From: Tyto alba | Lineage: Eukaryota > Chordata > Aves > Strigiformes > Tytonidae | Direction of reading: 5' to 3' | Assembly (NCBI RefSeq): GCF_018691265.1 | Contig: NW_024881316.1 | Coordinates: 12,194,819-12,258,818 of the forward strand | DNA length: 64,000 nucleotides | Shown: positions 1 through 9,816 of the stretch, in pieces | Numbering within the stretch: position 1 is the stretch's first letter | Layout: each line of letters starts with the position of its first letter | Notes under the pieces: generated by a model | Databases searched by the model: none | What the model was told of the DNA's origin: nothing | What the model saw: only the letters and a program-made list of their open reading frames with translations | Made by a program: the position numbers and the translations under genes

Positions 1-3000
1 AAGGCATCATCTTTTATTAATCAGCTTATCCACAACAGAGTCCAAAGAGACTGGAAATGGGTTCAGACAGATGTTGATAAATGTCTTAAGTTTCTTATAA
101 ACTAAATCAAGGCCAGCCATGTTTTATTAATAAGCTAACCTTCAAACATACTTTGCCCTCTGTATACTGTATCACACTTTATATGCCATCCTGTTTACAC
201 TGCTTGTCCCAATTTTATTCAAGGCTGTTAACATCCCTTACTTAAAAAGGCAAACCCCAATGTATATGTATAGCGCTGTCATAAAGGGTAAATGTTATCA
301 TCTGCAAAAGTACATGCTACATACCAGGTGTGGTAAGAATTTGGAAAGACTTATTCCTTTATTGTTACATCTTCTTTCCTTTAATTTTATTTCTTTTATA
401 CCCACTGCTGGCTGAAAATATTTAACCAGCATGCAGCTCAGCTGATACTATCGCCTTGCCTTGGAAAATAGACTTCTATCGTGTCCCTGAAGCTTCTCCC
501 CTGTCTCGAGCAGCAATGCTGTGGAATGGATGCTAGGATCTCACTATCCCGCTTCCGAGAGCCTGTTCTCAGCCAAGACAGACTAGAAAACCCCAGACCA
601 TTACAGACCAGAAAAAAAGACAACATTCAGTCTCTTTGGGTCCCAAATCCTTCAGCTGTTGACAAGCACGAAGTGGACACTTGAACATGCCTTTTGGTTC
701 TATAGATGATTAACATCCTTCATATAAATGATAAGCATTTAGAGTAATGACTCCATAGAAGAATTGCATGGATCCATGAATGACTGGGTGAGCCCTATGA
801 CCTGTAATCTGTGAAACCAGAGGACCTGTATAGTATTTCCAATGGAAAATTTGATGATGGGGACAGATGACAGCCCAAGGAAAATGTTTAGGGAGGTGGG
901 GAGAGCATGGACAGTGGTCTCTGACTTAAAGTGTTAGGGAAATGTTGATTTGGATGTCCCCCAATGACCAGAACTGTGAATGTGATCGGTGACATTATCA
1001 CTTTCAAAAAAGCTTAAATTATTTTAGAAGAGGAAGGAAACAAAAATCCCTCCAAATAGTTTTTGACAACTCATTTTTTTAACCTATCCCTAGATGTTAG
1101 CATTTTAAAGGCATGACAACATTACTGAAAGAAACGTTACTGCAATTACAAGAACATGTCTGGTTAAAGGTGTCCTGCAATATGCCTTACAGCGTGACAT
1201 CTATAGGGGGGTGGTTGTGTTCCTTGAGTTCAAGCATAGAATGTTTTGCAGGATCAGCCCTCATTAGAAAGCAGATCACACAGAGAACATATTTTCAAGG
1301 GGTACTTTTTGCTTTGTGGGGATGTTTAATGGAATTTTAGCTTCTGCAAGCTAATTTTTTAGGGATGCTGAGCATTTTAACTTTCATTAGAGTATTTTAG
1401 GGGCTGAGAGAGCTCATAATTTTGAAAAAGAAAAATCCAATACCTTGGGCAAAACCCTGGCTGTATGGTCATTGATTACAATTTTATCATTGACTTAAAA
1501 AATAAAAGGCAGGGGGTTTGTTTGTTTGTTTGGTTGTTTTTTTTAAAAATCATTTATAAAGATTACACTATCTCCACTAAAGTCAGAAATTAACTTTATA
1601 TATGTAAAACAAAGCACCAAGAAAAAAGCATGAAGAGTTGGAGGCCCCTCTTGCAAATATGACTCTGGGATACGCAGCTGAGAACAGGATGTTCACACAG
1701 GCACAAAATCCCAAGTAACACATATCATGAAACACTTCCCATTAGGTCAGAGTTAGAGTGCTGATTCATTAAAACGCAAACCATTGCACTCAGACTTCAA
1801 CTTTCAAACAAAATGTTCTGAAAAATGTACCTTTGTGGCTGAAATAACGTGAAGTCCTATCCTGTCTTCTCTTCTCCTCTCCCCTCCCAAGTTTCCTACA
1901 AAATCTTCCTATGGGAAAAGTCATGAGAAGATAAGCAGAATTCAAGTGGAGGAGCTTGAAACACAGCAAATAATTTATCTCAGTGAAAGGGGTATCCATG
2001 AGAGATCTGAAAAGGCCATTGGATGATTAAAATGATACATGATTGGAAAACTATTTCTGACTTTGTCAATTAGGCATCTGTTAAAGGTTTTAGCAGAAAC
2101 TAATGAAACTGTGGAGAAAAGAGGAAAAAAAATCAGAAAGATGTCTCAAATTTGCTAGATCTATTGTTTCATAAATGTATTTTCCATTGTATCTTAGTGT
2201 GCTAAAACACTTTAAACGTCTTGCTCTCATCGGGTTCTTGCATAAAGGATCCCCTCCGCTCTTTAGGTGCTTTCTGACAAGTGCAAGATTCCTCTTTGCT
2301 GACCAGCCTCAAATCTCACTGAAGCTAATGGGAAATCAGGAAGGTCCTTTGCTGCACAGATTTGGGCCCAGAAGCACAAATGAAAATATTTTCAATGTCT
2401 TTATCGTGTCCAAGAGATGAAAGGAGAAATTTCGGTAGTGCTTAACACTAGCCTTGTAGGCTCCATATTCTGAGCCTTTTTCAGGACACAGAAATCCCAT
2501 GTGCCAATTCTTCTTATTTTTAATGTAGCTGATGAAAGTTCCCAGCATGGGTAATCATGAGAGCCTAACTTCCACAATCCCCTTGCAAAAACCCAGCCTC
2601 TAAAAATGTCAGCTTTCCCTCCAGAAAGAACAGTCCACACAGTTCATGACTACTCAGTGCAGTGTGTCCTGCCGAACACCAGGTCCAAGGACTTTCTTGT
2701 ATGTTCTTCATACAAAGTTGCAGCATTACCTCCTGCCAGGCTGGTCTGCAGTGGTAGCTACATTTCACTGAGGTTTAAATAAGAAAAACTTATAAGTTGT
2801 CTTTCTCTGTAAAAACCAAGTGAGCTGCAAGTTTAAATAGCTATCTGATCTGTGAAAAGAGGGACATGTACTGTCAGTGGGTGCACTAAAGCTTGAGATG
2901 CCTTACTTTTTAAAATCAGTAATTTTTTAACCTATCAGCTATATTTATATGTAGCAGCAGACAGGCCGAAGCCCACTTGATCTGGACAAGAAACTTCTTA

Positions 3001-3479
3001 TGTTAAAGTCGCCAAAATCCTCCTAGTCGTCCCAGTGGCATCAATGGAAACATTAGGCAGGACCATGCCAACCCTAGCAAAACAAACAAGGTCAAGACAC
3101 AGGCAGGGGCTTTCAGCATGGGCCAGCTATCATTCTCCCAAGCACAGCTCAAGTAAAGTAAAAAGAGTAAAAAAATTCCTTGGGATGTCCTCCGAGAAGA
3201 CGTTCACTGCAGTTTGTATTTCTCATTCTGTGGGCTTTGCTGAAAAATCCCAGCTGTACATCTTCAAGACAGTTATCTTGAAAGACCAATTGCTCTTAAC
3301 GGGTGAGCTGCTCTTCCTGCTCCATGCAGGGTGTAGGTACAGGGCAGGAACCCCTTAAACACTCCCCGACCACCACCTCTACCCGGGGAGCCACCCCAAC
3401 CCTGCCGCAGCAGCAGCACGCACACACCGTGCTCAAAAAGGGGCCCTTGCATGGTCTTCTACTGCCTCAGCACTTCGCA
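1..3479. other. Intergenic or intronic sequence, no gene recognised
   Basis: AT-rich single-copy-looking DNA. Short open frames on both strands show no recognisable domain and no convincing splice structure. The only internal structure I can point to is a T/G-rich simple stretch near 1,517-1,544 and one ancient repeat-like piece near 2,296-2,378, listed separately. Confidence 0.6.
2296..2378. repeat. Ancient amniote interspersed-repeat fragment (tentative)
   Basis: The segment reads like a family of old repeats common in turtle, crocodile and bird DNA. Its marks are a run close to 'ctcactgaagctaatggga' followed about 40 bases later by 'gatttgggccca'. The copy is short and diverged, so I cannot name its class or its true ends. 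Confidence 0.35.
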
Positions 3480-3792
3480 CAGACACAGCAGCCAAGCGCT
3501 GGGCTTTGGTGCCCGTGGCGGCACTGGGGCCTTATCGCCGCCCTCTCCGCCTGGGCCAGCGCAGAAGCGTAAAGCCCCCGAGAGCTGCTGTGCAGCACGC
3601 AGCGAGCGAGCAGCTCCTGCTCGCAGACGTGGGGCCAAGCGTAAAAGTTCCAGCTGCTGGCCTGGAAGGTGTAACCCTAACCCCCCTGCCAGAGAGCGGC
3701 TGCAGGGCCCGGCGGGCGGCGAACCGCGCCGCTGAGAGGCTGTGCGTGTGTGCACGCGTGAGCGTGAGCCGGGGTGTGTTTTGAAAAGCATT
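3480..3792. promoter_or_regulatory. Isolated CpG island upstream of the Gag-like relic
   Basis: By hand count there are about 28 CpG dinucleotides in 3,481-3,780. GC content is well above the flanks, and CpG is close to the expected number, whereas DNA on both sides is CpG-poor. That is the signature of an unmethylated CpG-island promoter rather than of an ordinary GC-rich patch. The island ends abruptly just before a start codon at 3,796 whose context is favourable (A at -3, G at +4). That start opens a Gag-like reading frame. The island may be the promoter and 5' untranslated region of that relic, a first exon of an unrelated transcript, or a regulatory island in a gene desert. Strand is undetermined. 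Confidence 0.6.
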
Positions 3793-3795
3793 AAA

Positions 3796-4290
3796 ATGGC
3801 TGGCTGTTGGCGGGAAAATGACTCCTTTAATTGCTCAGTGGAGGCCTGGCCCACCTATAGTGAGACTGGAGCAGTGCATAATCACAGAGAGTGTAACTGA
3901 TGGGAAAAATGTGCCGGTTTTACTGAGTGTAATAGATGCTAAAAGGTATAACCTGCTGTGTAGTTTAACAGCTCCTATTAAACCCCCAGACAAAGCATTT
4001 GCTGGGATTGTGGAAATTCTACAAAACTGCCTGTCCCAAAAGTCACCAGAGAACACAGAGCATTTCTCTTCTTATAAACTGAATCATAAAAATAAAAAAT
4101 AGAAAGAGCAGTTTCTGAATATGTAGCTGGATTAATGAAATTAACAGAGCAGTGCCAGTTTAAAAGAGTTTAATGATGCTCTGAGGGAAATCCAGAGTGA
4201 AGGCATTCAACAACCAGAAACTGAATGAAGCTGACTTGATCCCTTCTGTGCTACAAATTGTTCCAGCGATGAAGACAACTGCTAAAATGC
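3796..4290 (+). pseudogene. Decayed Gag (capsid-type) reading frame, Ty3/gypsy-like
   Basis: The frame opens at the ATG at 3,796 and is broken several times. The first block (3,796 to about 3,862) contains DSFNCSVEAWPTY. A shift of frame near 3,860-3,864 leads into a second block, from about 3,863 to the TAG at 4,100. That block contains RLEQ, LLSVIDAKRYNLL and APIKPPDKAF. The first frame then resumes at about 4,108-4,170 with VSEYVAGLMKLTEQCQF. Further shifts give NDALRE near 4,172 and LNEADL near 4,218. The order of these blocks fits the amino-to-carboxy order of the capsid-like Gag of Ty3/gypsy elements and of host genes derived from them (family knowledge, matched by eye). The relic sits directly downstream of a CpG island. 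At least four frame changes and a stop make it non-functional. It may be a fossil insertion or a dead domesticated gene. No protease, reverse transcriptase or LTR of this element was recognised nearby. Confidence 0.62.
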
Positions 4291-4692
4291 CAGGGAGCTC
4301 CAACAGCATCTGGTAATCTTTACGACAGATAAACTGGTGGTGAGGCAGACAGCACAGGCGGCACTTGGACTGGTTTTTTTTCCTCTTCTTGTAGTAAATA
4401 ATCTTCAAAGCATGCTCAAGCACAAGCAAAACACTGAAAAAAAAATGTCACAAAGTGCCGTCTCACAAGGGGAAGAGTAAAGGACCTGGAGTCCTTGGAG
4501 AACACTGCAGCAGCTCTACACTCAATTAAGCAGCATTTGGACTTCTTTACAATTAAAGGAACAAGACTTATTACAAGGCTCGTTTCACAGTCTGCTGCTT
4601 GTAACTGCAATAAGGCCGTCAGGAACTGCTCAGAAGTGTATCTGGATGTGACTTCAGCACTGCTAAGTCATGCACAGAGGAAATCCTTGCTG
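4291..4692 (+). other. Possible degenerate continuation of the Gag-like relic
   Basis: Just downstream of the capsid-like part, about 4,340-4,440 has spacing vaguely like a zinc-knuckle segment, but the expected Cys/His pattern is not intact. A 72-codon plus frame starts at 4,495 and stops at 4,711-4,713, just before an A-run. I do not recognise its product. The segment may belong to the same element or be unrelated DNA. Confidence 0.25.
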
Positions 4693-4735
4693 CATTCACT
4701 GTTGCTACAGTGAATGTAAAAAAAAAAAAAAAAAA
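4693..4735 (+). repeat. Nine-bp-stem hairpin followed by an 18-base A-run
   Basis: The bases cattcactg (4,693-4,701) and cagtgaatg (4,708-4,716) are perfectly complementary across a 6-base loop. A run of 18 A follows at 4,718-4,735. A hairpin next to a terminal A-run can mark the 3' end of a retroposed RNA. No flanking target duplication was found, so this remains a description. Confidence 0.6.
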
Positions 4736-5147
4736 TGCAGAATATGCTAAATACCTGAGAAACGAGAGGGTAACATCCAGCTCTGCAAGTGGGTCAATGG
4801 TTTGGTACTGAGGGAGCCAGTACTCTCACAGAGGTAGAGCAGCCCATAGGGGTGTCCTGCTCTGAGGTTCCCCCCTGCAGGCATCAGTCCTGGCACTGGG
4901 ACAAGGCTGCACCTCCTGCAGGCAGCGCAGGCAGCCCGCGCTAGGCAAGTTGCCTCCATCCACTGCTCCCAGTGAGGCAAGAGCTTGCAGCTCCTGTGGA
5001 TGAAGGATGGCAGAGAGGAGGCATTTTCAACATGCGGGATTGCAAGGAGAATTTCATAACCACCTCACCAGGAACTGACAGAATCTAATAGTGCAGAAGT
5101 TACGCTTGTGCGCTGTGGTGGTGAAAGAATCTATGCTAGCTGTATTT
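4736..5147. other. Intergenic sequence, nothing recognised
   Basis: A moderately GC-rich stretch between the A-run at 4,735 and the A-run at 5,148. Its open frames show no known domain, and I recognise no repeat family in it. Confidence 0.5.
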
Positions 5148-5170
5148 AAAAAAAAAAAAAAAAAAAAAAA
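5148..5170. repeat. Poly-A run (23 bases)
   Basis: An uninterrupted run of A ends one base before the left target duplication of the solo LTR. It probably predates the insertion, or it is a simple repeat that has since expanded. Confidence 0.9.
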
Positions 5171-5171
5171 T

Positions 5172-5176
5172 CCAGG
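5172..5176. repeat. Left target-site duplication (CCAGG) of the LTR
   Basis: The five bases CCAGG stand directly before the TG that opens the LTR. They are repeated exactly after the closing CA, at 6,183-6,187. A 5-bp duplication is usual for ERVL-type (class III) avian elements. Confidence 0.75.
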
Positions 5177-5304
5177 TGTGTTGGGTTTGTGTGTGTGGCA
5201 GGATTTTTTGGTAGTGGGAAAGGGGGTTACAGCAGTGGACCCTGTGAGAAGCTTCTTGAAGCTCCCCTGGCTCCAAGTCAGACCTGCCTCTGGCCAAGGC
5301 CGAA

Positions 5305-5354
5305 CCAATCAGCGACGGTGGCTGCACCACATATTTAAGGATAACATATTTAAG
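5305..5354 (+). promoter_or_regulatory. LTR core promoter: CCAAT box and two TATA-type boxes
   Basis: CCAAT lies at 5,305-5,309. The decamer 'atatttaagg' at 5,331-5,340 is followed by a near copy, 'catatttaag', at 5,345-5,354. This order and spacing match the U3 promoter of a retroviral LTR. The doubled TATA-type motif suggests a small local duplication. Whether any activity survives cannot be judged from sequence. Confidence 0.55.
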
Positions 5355-5984
5355 AAGGGGAACCCGGGAAGATGAGTGAGAGTTATGAGGACGAGTTGTG
5401 AAGGAGACAGCTATGCAAACACCACGGTCAGGGATAAAAATGAGGAGGACGAGGGGGAGGTGCGCTGGAGCAGAGGCTCCCCTGCAGCCCGTGGTGAGAG
5501 GGCAGGCAGTGCCCCTGCAACCCATGGAGGTCCATGGTGGAGCAGATCTCCACCTGCAGCCTGTGGAGGACCCCACACCAGAGCAGGTACCTGTGCACAA
5601 AGAAGGATGGGACTGAGAGAAGCCTGTGCTGCTGTAGTTTGGCACTGGATTAAAACATGTGGGAGGGACCCACTCCAGAGCAGCTCAGGAAGGGCTCATG
5701 TCAGAGAAAGTCCATGGAGGGCTGTCTCCCATGAGAGGGACCCCACATTGGAACAGGGGAAGAAAGTGAGGAGTCGTCCCCTGAGGAGGAAGGAGCAGTG
5801 GAACTGACCTCACACCCCAACCCATGCACCCCTGTGCTGCTGAAGCTGAGGAGGTGGAGAAATCATCAGCAAAGCTGAGCCCAGGAAGAAGGGAAGGGTG
5901 GGAGGAAGGTGTTTTTAAGATGCAGTTATACTTCTTATTGTCCTACTCTGTTTGTCAAGTGTTGTCACTGTTGTTAGTGTTTGA

Positions 5985-5990
5985 ATTAAA
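5985..5990 (+). terminator. LTR polyadenylation signal (ATTAAA)
   Basis: ATTAAA is followed within 10-20 bases by a T/GT-rich stretch, the arrangement expected of a polyadenylation signal near the R/U5 part of an LTR. It is the common single-base variant of AATAAA. Confidence 0.45.
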
Positions 5991-6182
5991 TTGATGTTCT
6001 GTTTCTTTCCCTAACAAGTCTGTCTTTTGCCTGTGACCATAATGGGTGAGTCATCCTTCCCTGTCCTTATCTCTATATTCCCAAGACTTTTGCTTTATTT
6101 TCTTCTTCCCATTCCAGAGGTGGCAGGGGGTGAGCAAGTGGCTGTGTGGTGCTCAGTTGCCCTCTGGGCTCAAACCATTACA

Positions 6183-6187
6183 CCAGG
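6183..6187. repeat. Right target-site duplication (CCAGG) of the LTR
   Basis: An exact copy of the five bases at 5,172-5,176 directly follows the terminal CA of the LTR. The next bases differ on the two sides, so the duplication is five bases and no longer. Confidence 0.75.
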
Positions 6188-8891
6188 GTAAGCAGCTAAT
6201 GAACAGATGAACAGAAAATTTTGACCATCAGCCGGTCTTGGGATGACTGACTAGCTTGTGGCTATGAGTCCAAATGTGTCCAGAGGGTCTATTACAGTGG
6301 CCATTTGAGTATCCCATGAAGTGCTGGTGCTATCAAGCAAGGAATGTTCTGACAGACCCACCAAGACTACTGCTCTGTGCTGCTGATGGCTGCTTTTAAC
6401 AAAGCTCTAAGGCTCTAGTGAACTGACGACTTTTCTCCAGTTACCCTTCTGAAGCCAAGTGCCTCAGCTGTTCTCAGAAATTTTAAATGACTCAGATCAT
6501 TCAGTTCAGTCTCTCTGATGTCACATCCATAATGAACCCACTCTCATTACTCAGCAAAGTAAGTCTGAAAGAACATCCCCTTTGTGTGAACCATTACTGA
6601 GGCAGTCAGTCTTTATGATGGACAAGTCGGATCATGTCACTGTAGGAAAACATGCTCTCTAGTCACAGGAACTAAATCTACTGGTGCTTGCAGCTTTTCA
6701 TGGGTTTGTGTGTAGCCATTGCTTGAATATGCAAAGAGAAGGAGTGTGCACCCCTCAGATACCTCAAAGTTCCTCAAATTGTAGCTTGGCTACTAAGCAG
6801 CTGAAAACTAACTGAATTTATACTGTTCCTGATACCATCTACTTGAAGAACAAGTGTCCTCTCCAACCCCTCTGATCTCTCCTGTTTTCTGCTGTTTCCA
6901 CAGACAAAAAGCTAGTGATACATGCCACTTCTCTTACATTGTAGATACTGAGTATTGTTTAATCAACCAGATCCTAGAAAGCTCTTTAATCTCAATGGAG
7001 CCTTACAAAAAGCTCTTCCCTCAAAATCCTATTGCTCACAGAAAGTCCTGAGCTTTGTTGTAAATTAGAGTTTGCATGAATTTGGTTGCGAAACAAGATT
7101 TCACAGCCCTGATGCACATTTTTATTACTATGAAGACATCAACGAATCCACTTCAGTTAAATTCCAAGAATTACCCCAGGCTGAATTTAAGCTCTCATAT
7201 TTTCTCCTCGATGCCTGGAAGCCCTGACTCACTAAGAAATCTTGTTCTTCAGTCCTTTATCTGTTTTCGTTGTGGTTTTATCCACACGTGCAGAAAACAG
7301 TCAACAGTACGTAATATTCTAGCCTCTTCTGTATTTGTACACTGAGGCAATATTCTTCCCTTTGTTTAAGGGTCAGATTACATTAGCAGTTCACATTCCT
7401 GGTTAAACATGCAGGCAGATGTTTTCTTCAGGGGGCAGATCATGTAGGAGGAGGCATCCTTCTCTCCTCCGGTCTTCAGTCAAACTAGACTTATCCTCAG
7501 CTGTGTAAATGTGCATCTTAACTGAATGGCATATGCTTCATTTTGGACTAACATTTCAATGAGCTTAAAACCATTTGAGGGTCTGTTATCTCTTTGCTTA
7601 AATCCTGGGACACTGAAATTAATGGCAGGTCTGCTGTTGACTTCAGGAAATGGTACTGGGACTCCTGCCTCCCCCTCATCCAAAATGTGGTTCAGTCATG
7701 AAAAATGGAAATATATTTCACTCTACTTAGCAAGGACACATTCTGAAATGCAATTTGGCACTGAGGAAATAAGTCTGGTTCATAAAACAGCTACGTATGC
7801 AGAAAAGAAATGACTTTTGCAAAGCCTCCGGCTTCTCTTTAATTAGACTAATAACCCAAGACTGTGACAGGTATTCTGCAGAGCTGGAGGTCCTTGTGGA
7901 CCCAGACTCCAACTGCACATGTACATTTGAGTTCTACTAATTTTCTATTACGTTCTGTGAAATTTGCAGCTCCCAGCCTGAATTTTCCAGGCCCATTTGA
8001 ACATGCCAGGCCCTGTACAAGGAACTTATTAATGCAAGTGTTTCAGAGTGAGGAGACCATAGCACAAAAGCAGCTTTCTGAAATATCTGCTTTTAATTCA
8101 TGGCAAAGAGAAGTTTGAAATGATGAAAAAGAGTGTAAGTAAGGCAGTGCTCCCTCCAGATAATACTCCTACAATGTCACAGGCTCTGAAAGCTGATTTT
8201 TCGAAGATTGGGGATTCAGGGTTCACCTGTGCTGCTCTAGTAGGGGACTCCATTGTGTCGAGGCTGTGAGGAGGTAGAGATTGTCTCCGGTACTGCCCCA
8301 TCATCTCCTCACTGGGTGTTAGAAGAAGCCTTCACTCATACGTGAAATTACCAGCAGGGTCTCCTGGTGGCTTCTTTTGGTCTAGTCCCATGTAGCACAG
8401 TTGACATATATCACTTCCACAGCAGACTGAGAGGAAGTTTGGGGTTTTGAGCCAGTGCTTAGAGTCAGACTGACTCTATGTGTAGGCTGAGTTTTAGGGT
8501 GATATTGCAAGGCTACGCATACTACCATTTGCTAAGACTGTTGACATAACCTGATAGAAGATTGTGTTTTCAGTTGTTAACAACCCTGCAAAACTGTGAT
8601 TTGTATACTCCAAGTGGTCCTTTGTGGTTGGGTGAATCTTTTAAGAAGCAGATGAACAATATGGCAAAAGAAAATGTATGAACACACCCAAGGTTAGACT
8701 AGAAAAAAAAATAAACGGCTTTGCCTCTCTTGAGGAAATTGATGTCACTTTTTCTTTTAAAAAAGAAAGCTCAAGTACAACCATACTGGAGGATGCAGCC
8801 CTTCTTATATGAGCTTTCTACCAGGGATAGGTCTTCTCCTTTAAAAACCCGCCCAGACTAGCTAAACTCTGGGAAAAACTTGTTCCCACAG
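6188..8891. other. Intergenic or intronic sequence, no gene recognised
   Basis: Single-copy-looking DNA without a recognisable repeat. Frames of up to about 95 codons occur on both strands, none with a known motif. If the exon-like segments at 8,892 and 9,630 are real, this stretch would be intron. Confidence 0.5.
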
Positions 8892-8984
8892 GCAGGAGCC
8901 TTCTACTGGATCAATCAGAAGAGTGCAATGCTGCTGAGCATACTCACCTCGCTATCAGCCCGCACAGGCGTCGCCACTCAGGCG
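8892..8984 (+). CDS. Candidate internal coding exon (tentative)
   Basis: A possible 3' splice site (tgttcccacag, with a branch-like ctaaac upstream) precedes 93 open bases, 31 codons in phase 0. They end at a good donor, GCG|GTGAGC. The reading includes GAFYWINQKSAMLLSILTSL. The phase matches the second candidate exon at 9,630. I do not recognise the protein. The polypyrimidine tract is weak, and the frame stays open past the donor to about 9,167, so this could be a chance frame. It is listed because the two segments are mutually compatible. Confidence 0.2.
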
Positions 8985-9629
8985 GTGAGCGTGTCCCAGC
9001 TCAGCCCTGTTCCCCTGGCTCCTTCTGTGCTCCCGCAGCCTCCCTCCTCCAGGGAAGCCCTCCGGAAGAGGAGGAGGAAGCCATCTGATCTGAACCTAGC
9101 ACAGGACGAAAGCAAAGCCGTGTGGAAAGGAAAGAGCCACATTATGGCAGCAAGATGTTTCCTGTAGGATCACTGGCAAGTGGAAAGGAAATGTGGGACT
9201 ACTTAGGCAATGAGGCATGGCCTGAGAGATGGAAGCAAGGAAGGAAGGATAGATCAGAAGAGGATTTAAGAGGGAGAATTGGATGTGGGTGGAAAGGCAG
9301 TCTTGGCTGGAAGGTGAAATCTGAGGAACAGATCCTGGGGTAGTTAGGTAACGAGGAGAAACTTCCCTTTCTCAGCTGCAGCTCTTTTCCCAGTCTCAGA
9401 GTCAATCAGTCAAAAATTAGGGACTTGGAAAGAAGGTTATCCTGCAAAGGAGGAGATTGCAATCCTGTGGGGAAAAATACTATGCGATCATGTAATTAAA
9501 GTCTGCATGATGATGCATATGCAAAAGTAGGCCAAATTTAAATTGTGCAGACAGTAAATATTATTTTTTAATTAAATTGTAGAAACATTTTATGACCTGA
9601 TGATATTTTTTCTTTGTTGTTTTATTTAG

Positions 9630-9722
9630 GGGGAAGAGAATTATGGAAATATGTACAGCAGCCAAAACAATGAGATAGAGAACACTAATACTGGAAAATA
9701 TTCAAGCACTCTATTGAAGTGA
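9630..9722 (+). CDS. Candidate 3'-terminal coding exon (tentative)
   Basis: A strong-looking acceptor precedes the segment: a branch-like cctgat, then a T-rich tract, then tttatttag. It opens in phase 0 with GGG GAA GAG and runs 30 codons to a TGA at 9,720-9,722. The reading includes ENYGNMYSSQNNEIENTNTG and ends in lysine. It is polar and could be the cytoplasmic tail of some membrane protein, but I recognise no family. AATAAA, a possible polyadenylation signal, occurs at 10,387-10,392. An open run of 30 codons is common by chance, so the splice-site quality is the main argument. Confidence 0.28.
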   Translation, partial: GEENYGNMYSSQNNEIENTNTGKYSSTLLK

Positions 9723-9801
9723 CAAGAAATTATCTCAAGAGAACCACAGGCTACAAAAATTTATTTCTCCTTCACTTGCAAGTTCATATGATTTTTGTTA
9801 C

Positions 9802-9816
9802 TTTTTTTTTTTTTTT
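9802..9816. repeat. Poly-T run (15 bases)
   Basis: An uninterrupted T tract followed by CCCC. On the minus strand it reads as an A-run. No retroposed body was recognised next to it. Confidence 0.85.

Larger units (their letters stand above)
5177..6182 (+). mobile_element. Solo LTR of an avian endogenous retrovirus, probably ERVL-type
   Basis: This 1,006-bp element starts TGTGTTGGG, ends in CA and is bounded by a perfect 5-bp duplication (CCAGG). Its sequence resembles an LTR type I know as abundant in neoavian birds. The recognisable parts are a 'ccaatcagcgacggtgg' CCAAT segment, a TATA-type 'atatttaag' segment, a long GC-rich part with repeated 'cccatggagg'-like units, an ATTAAA signal, and a GT-rich tail. 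No internal gag, pol or env and no second LTR occur on either side. The provirus was therefore probably reduced to one LTR by recombination between its two ends (inference). The ERVL assignment rests on the duplication length and general resemblance only; the subfamily is not named. Many substitutions and small gaps indicate an old insertion. Confidence 0.85.

Noticed and set aside
3672..3683. Two telomere-like TAACCC units in the CpG island
   Set aside because: Only two hexamers in C-rich DNA; too short for an interstitial telomere tract.
5376..5807. 143-codon plus-strand frame inside the solo LTR
   Set aside because: It runs through noncoding LTR sequence made of repeated GC-rich units; LTRs of this type do not encode a protein here.
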